Below, piece by piece: positions 5,789 to 6,323 of a DNA stretch of 6,323 bases (the stretch's first letter is position 1; the number at the start of each line of letters is the position of its first letter). The stretch is from Gemmatimonadota bacterium (GTDB taxonomy: Bacteria; Latescibacterota; UBA2968; UBA8231): contig JAPOYQ010000020.1 of the NCBI GenBank assembly GCA_026706505.1, forward strand, positions 1-6,323, in the 5' to 3' direction. Under the pieces are notes generated by a model, which was not told the origin of the DNA, searched no databases, and saw only the letters and a list, made by a program, of their open reading frames with translations. Both the position numbers and the translations under genes were made by a program.

Positions 5789-6323
5789 ATGGCAAAAAGA
5801 AAGCAGACGACAAGGACGCCGAGAGAAAAGCTCTCGCGGCGAGAGCGGAGGCAGGCGCAGCGGGATGCCTCCAAACATCGGGAGAAGTCAGTCTCTCCAT
5901 CGGCGCACAGGTTCACGCGGCAGAATATCTCGTCCATCCTCGCGCTCGGCCTATTGGTAATCGTCAGTTACTTGCCAGCGATGCTGTGGGGTGGATTCGT
6001 CTGGGACGACGAGATATTGACCTCGTCTCAAGCCGTTCAAGAAGGGTGGTCTGGCCTCTGGCGTCTATGGTCCGGCGACGCCTACAATTATTACGATACC
6101 AAGGAGGGCCACTACTGGCCGCTGGTCTATACGACGTTCTGGCTAGAGAACAAGCTGTGGGGTTTTGCGCCGAGGGGCTATCACATCGTCAACGTGCTGC
6201 TGCACTTGGCAAATACGCTGCTACTGTGGCATCTTTTGCGTCGGTTGGCTGTGCCCGGCACGTGGATGGTGGCTGCGGTGTTTGCGGTGCATCCTTTGCA
6301 CGTGGAGTCGGTCGCTTGGGTCA
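5789..6323 (+). CDS. GT-C/TMTC-like polytopic membrane protein, N-terminal part (runs off right edge)
   Basis: 178 codons are open from the ATG at 5789 to the window edge. An in-frame TAA at 5774 rules out an earlier start. Residues 1-45 are strongly basic (MAKRKQ...), a cytoplasmic tail under the positive-inside rule. A first membrane helix spans about 49-68. It is followed by an external loop with GGFVWDDEILTS (68-79), whose paired acidic residues D73/D74 match the catalytic loop of GT-C glycosyltransferases, and aromatic-rich sequence through GHYWPL. Next come GYHIVNVLLHLANTLLLW (130-147) and a third hydrophobic segment ending HPLHVESVAWV (168-178). 'G.H..N..LH' followed by 'HP.HVE.V.W' is the signature of TMTC-type proteins, usually fused to C-terminal tetratricopeptide repeats; eukaryotic TMTCs are O-mannosyltransferases. 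The tail is not visible. Acceptor and donor are unknown. Confidence 0.82.
   Translation, partial: MAKRKQTTRTPREKLSRRERRQAQRDASKHREKSVSPSAHRFTRQNISSILALGLLVIVSYLPAMLWGGFVWDDEILTSSQAVQEGWSGLWRLWSGDAYNYYDTKEGHYWPLVYTTFWLENKLWGFAPRGYHIVNVLLHLANTLLLWHLLRRLAVPGTWMVAAVFAVHPLHVESVAWV

Overview
This is a compact, GC-rich (about 60% by eye) bacterial chromosomal segment. It has three complete minus-strand genes, a truncated gene at each edge, and one unusual AT-rich intergenic region. The organism cannot be named from the sequence. A eukaryote-like GT-C/TMTC-type membrane protein, a secreted protein starting with a 'TWDF..GSTYGW' motif, a complete presequence-protease-type M16C peptidase and AnmK together suggest an uncultivated Gram-negative-type lineage, such as the Latescibacterota/Poribacteria sphere. 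This is a low-confidence guess from remembered family distributions.

Layout from left to right: (i) 1-103, minus: the first 34 codons of a secreted protein with a clear signal peptide and a strong ribosome binding site. (ii) 104-421: a 318-base non-coding stretch holding a minus-strand intrinsic terminator (190-218) and three 13-base palindromes spaced 20-21 bases apart (303-356). The first two palindromes form a perfect 16-bp inverted repeat. (iii) 422-3334, minus: a 970-residue M16C zinc metallopeptidase of the PreP/Cym1 type with all recognisable catalytic residues. (iv) 3335-3421: its own promoter and ribosome binding site. (v) 3422-4579, minus: anmK. (vi) 4586-5689, minus: a PLP- and metal-dependent D-threonine aldolase/D-serine dehydratase-family enzyme, 6 bases upstream of anmK. 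(vii) 5690-5788: a 99-base divergent promoter region. (viii) 5789 to the right edge, plus: the N-terminal 178 residues of a polytopic GT-C/TMTC-like protein.

How they may work together: the D-amino-acid enzyme and AnmK are almost certainly one transcript. Both deal with material that can come from peptidoglycan (D-amino acids and 1,6-anhydro-MurNAc), so a murein-salvage or D-amino-acid catabolic unit is plausible. The peptidase lies downstream on the same strand and can be read from the operon, but it has its own promoter-like sequence.

Two starts need correcting relative to the longest open frames. The peptidase should start at 3334, not 3376, and the aldolase-family gene at a GTG at 5689, not at the ATG at 5878. 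In each case a promoter-like sequence lies inside the spurious extension. I see no clearly new multi-gene system; the most unexplained element is the palindrome array at 301-356.
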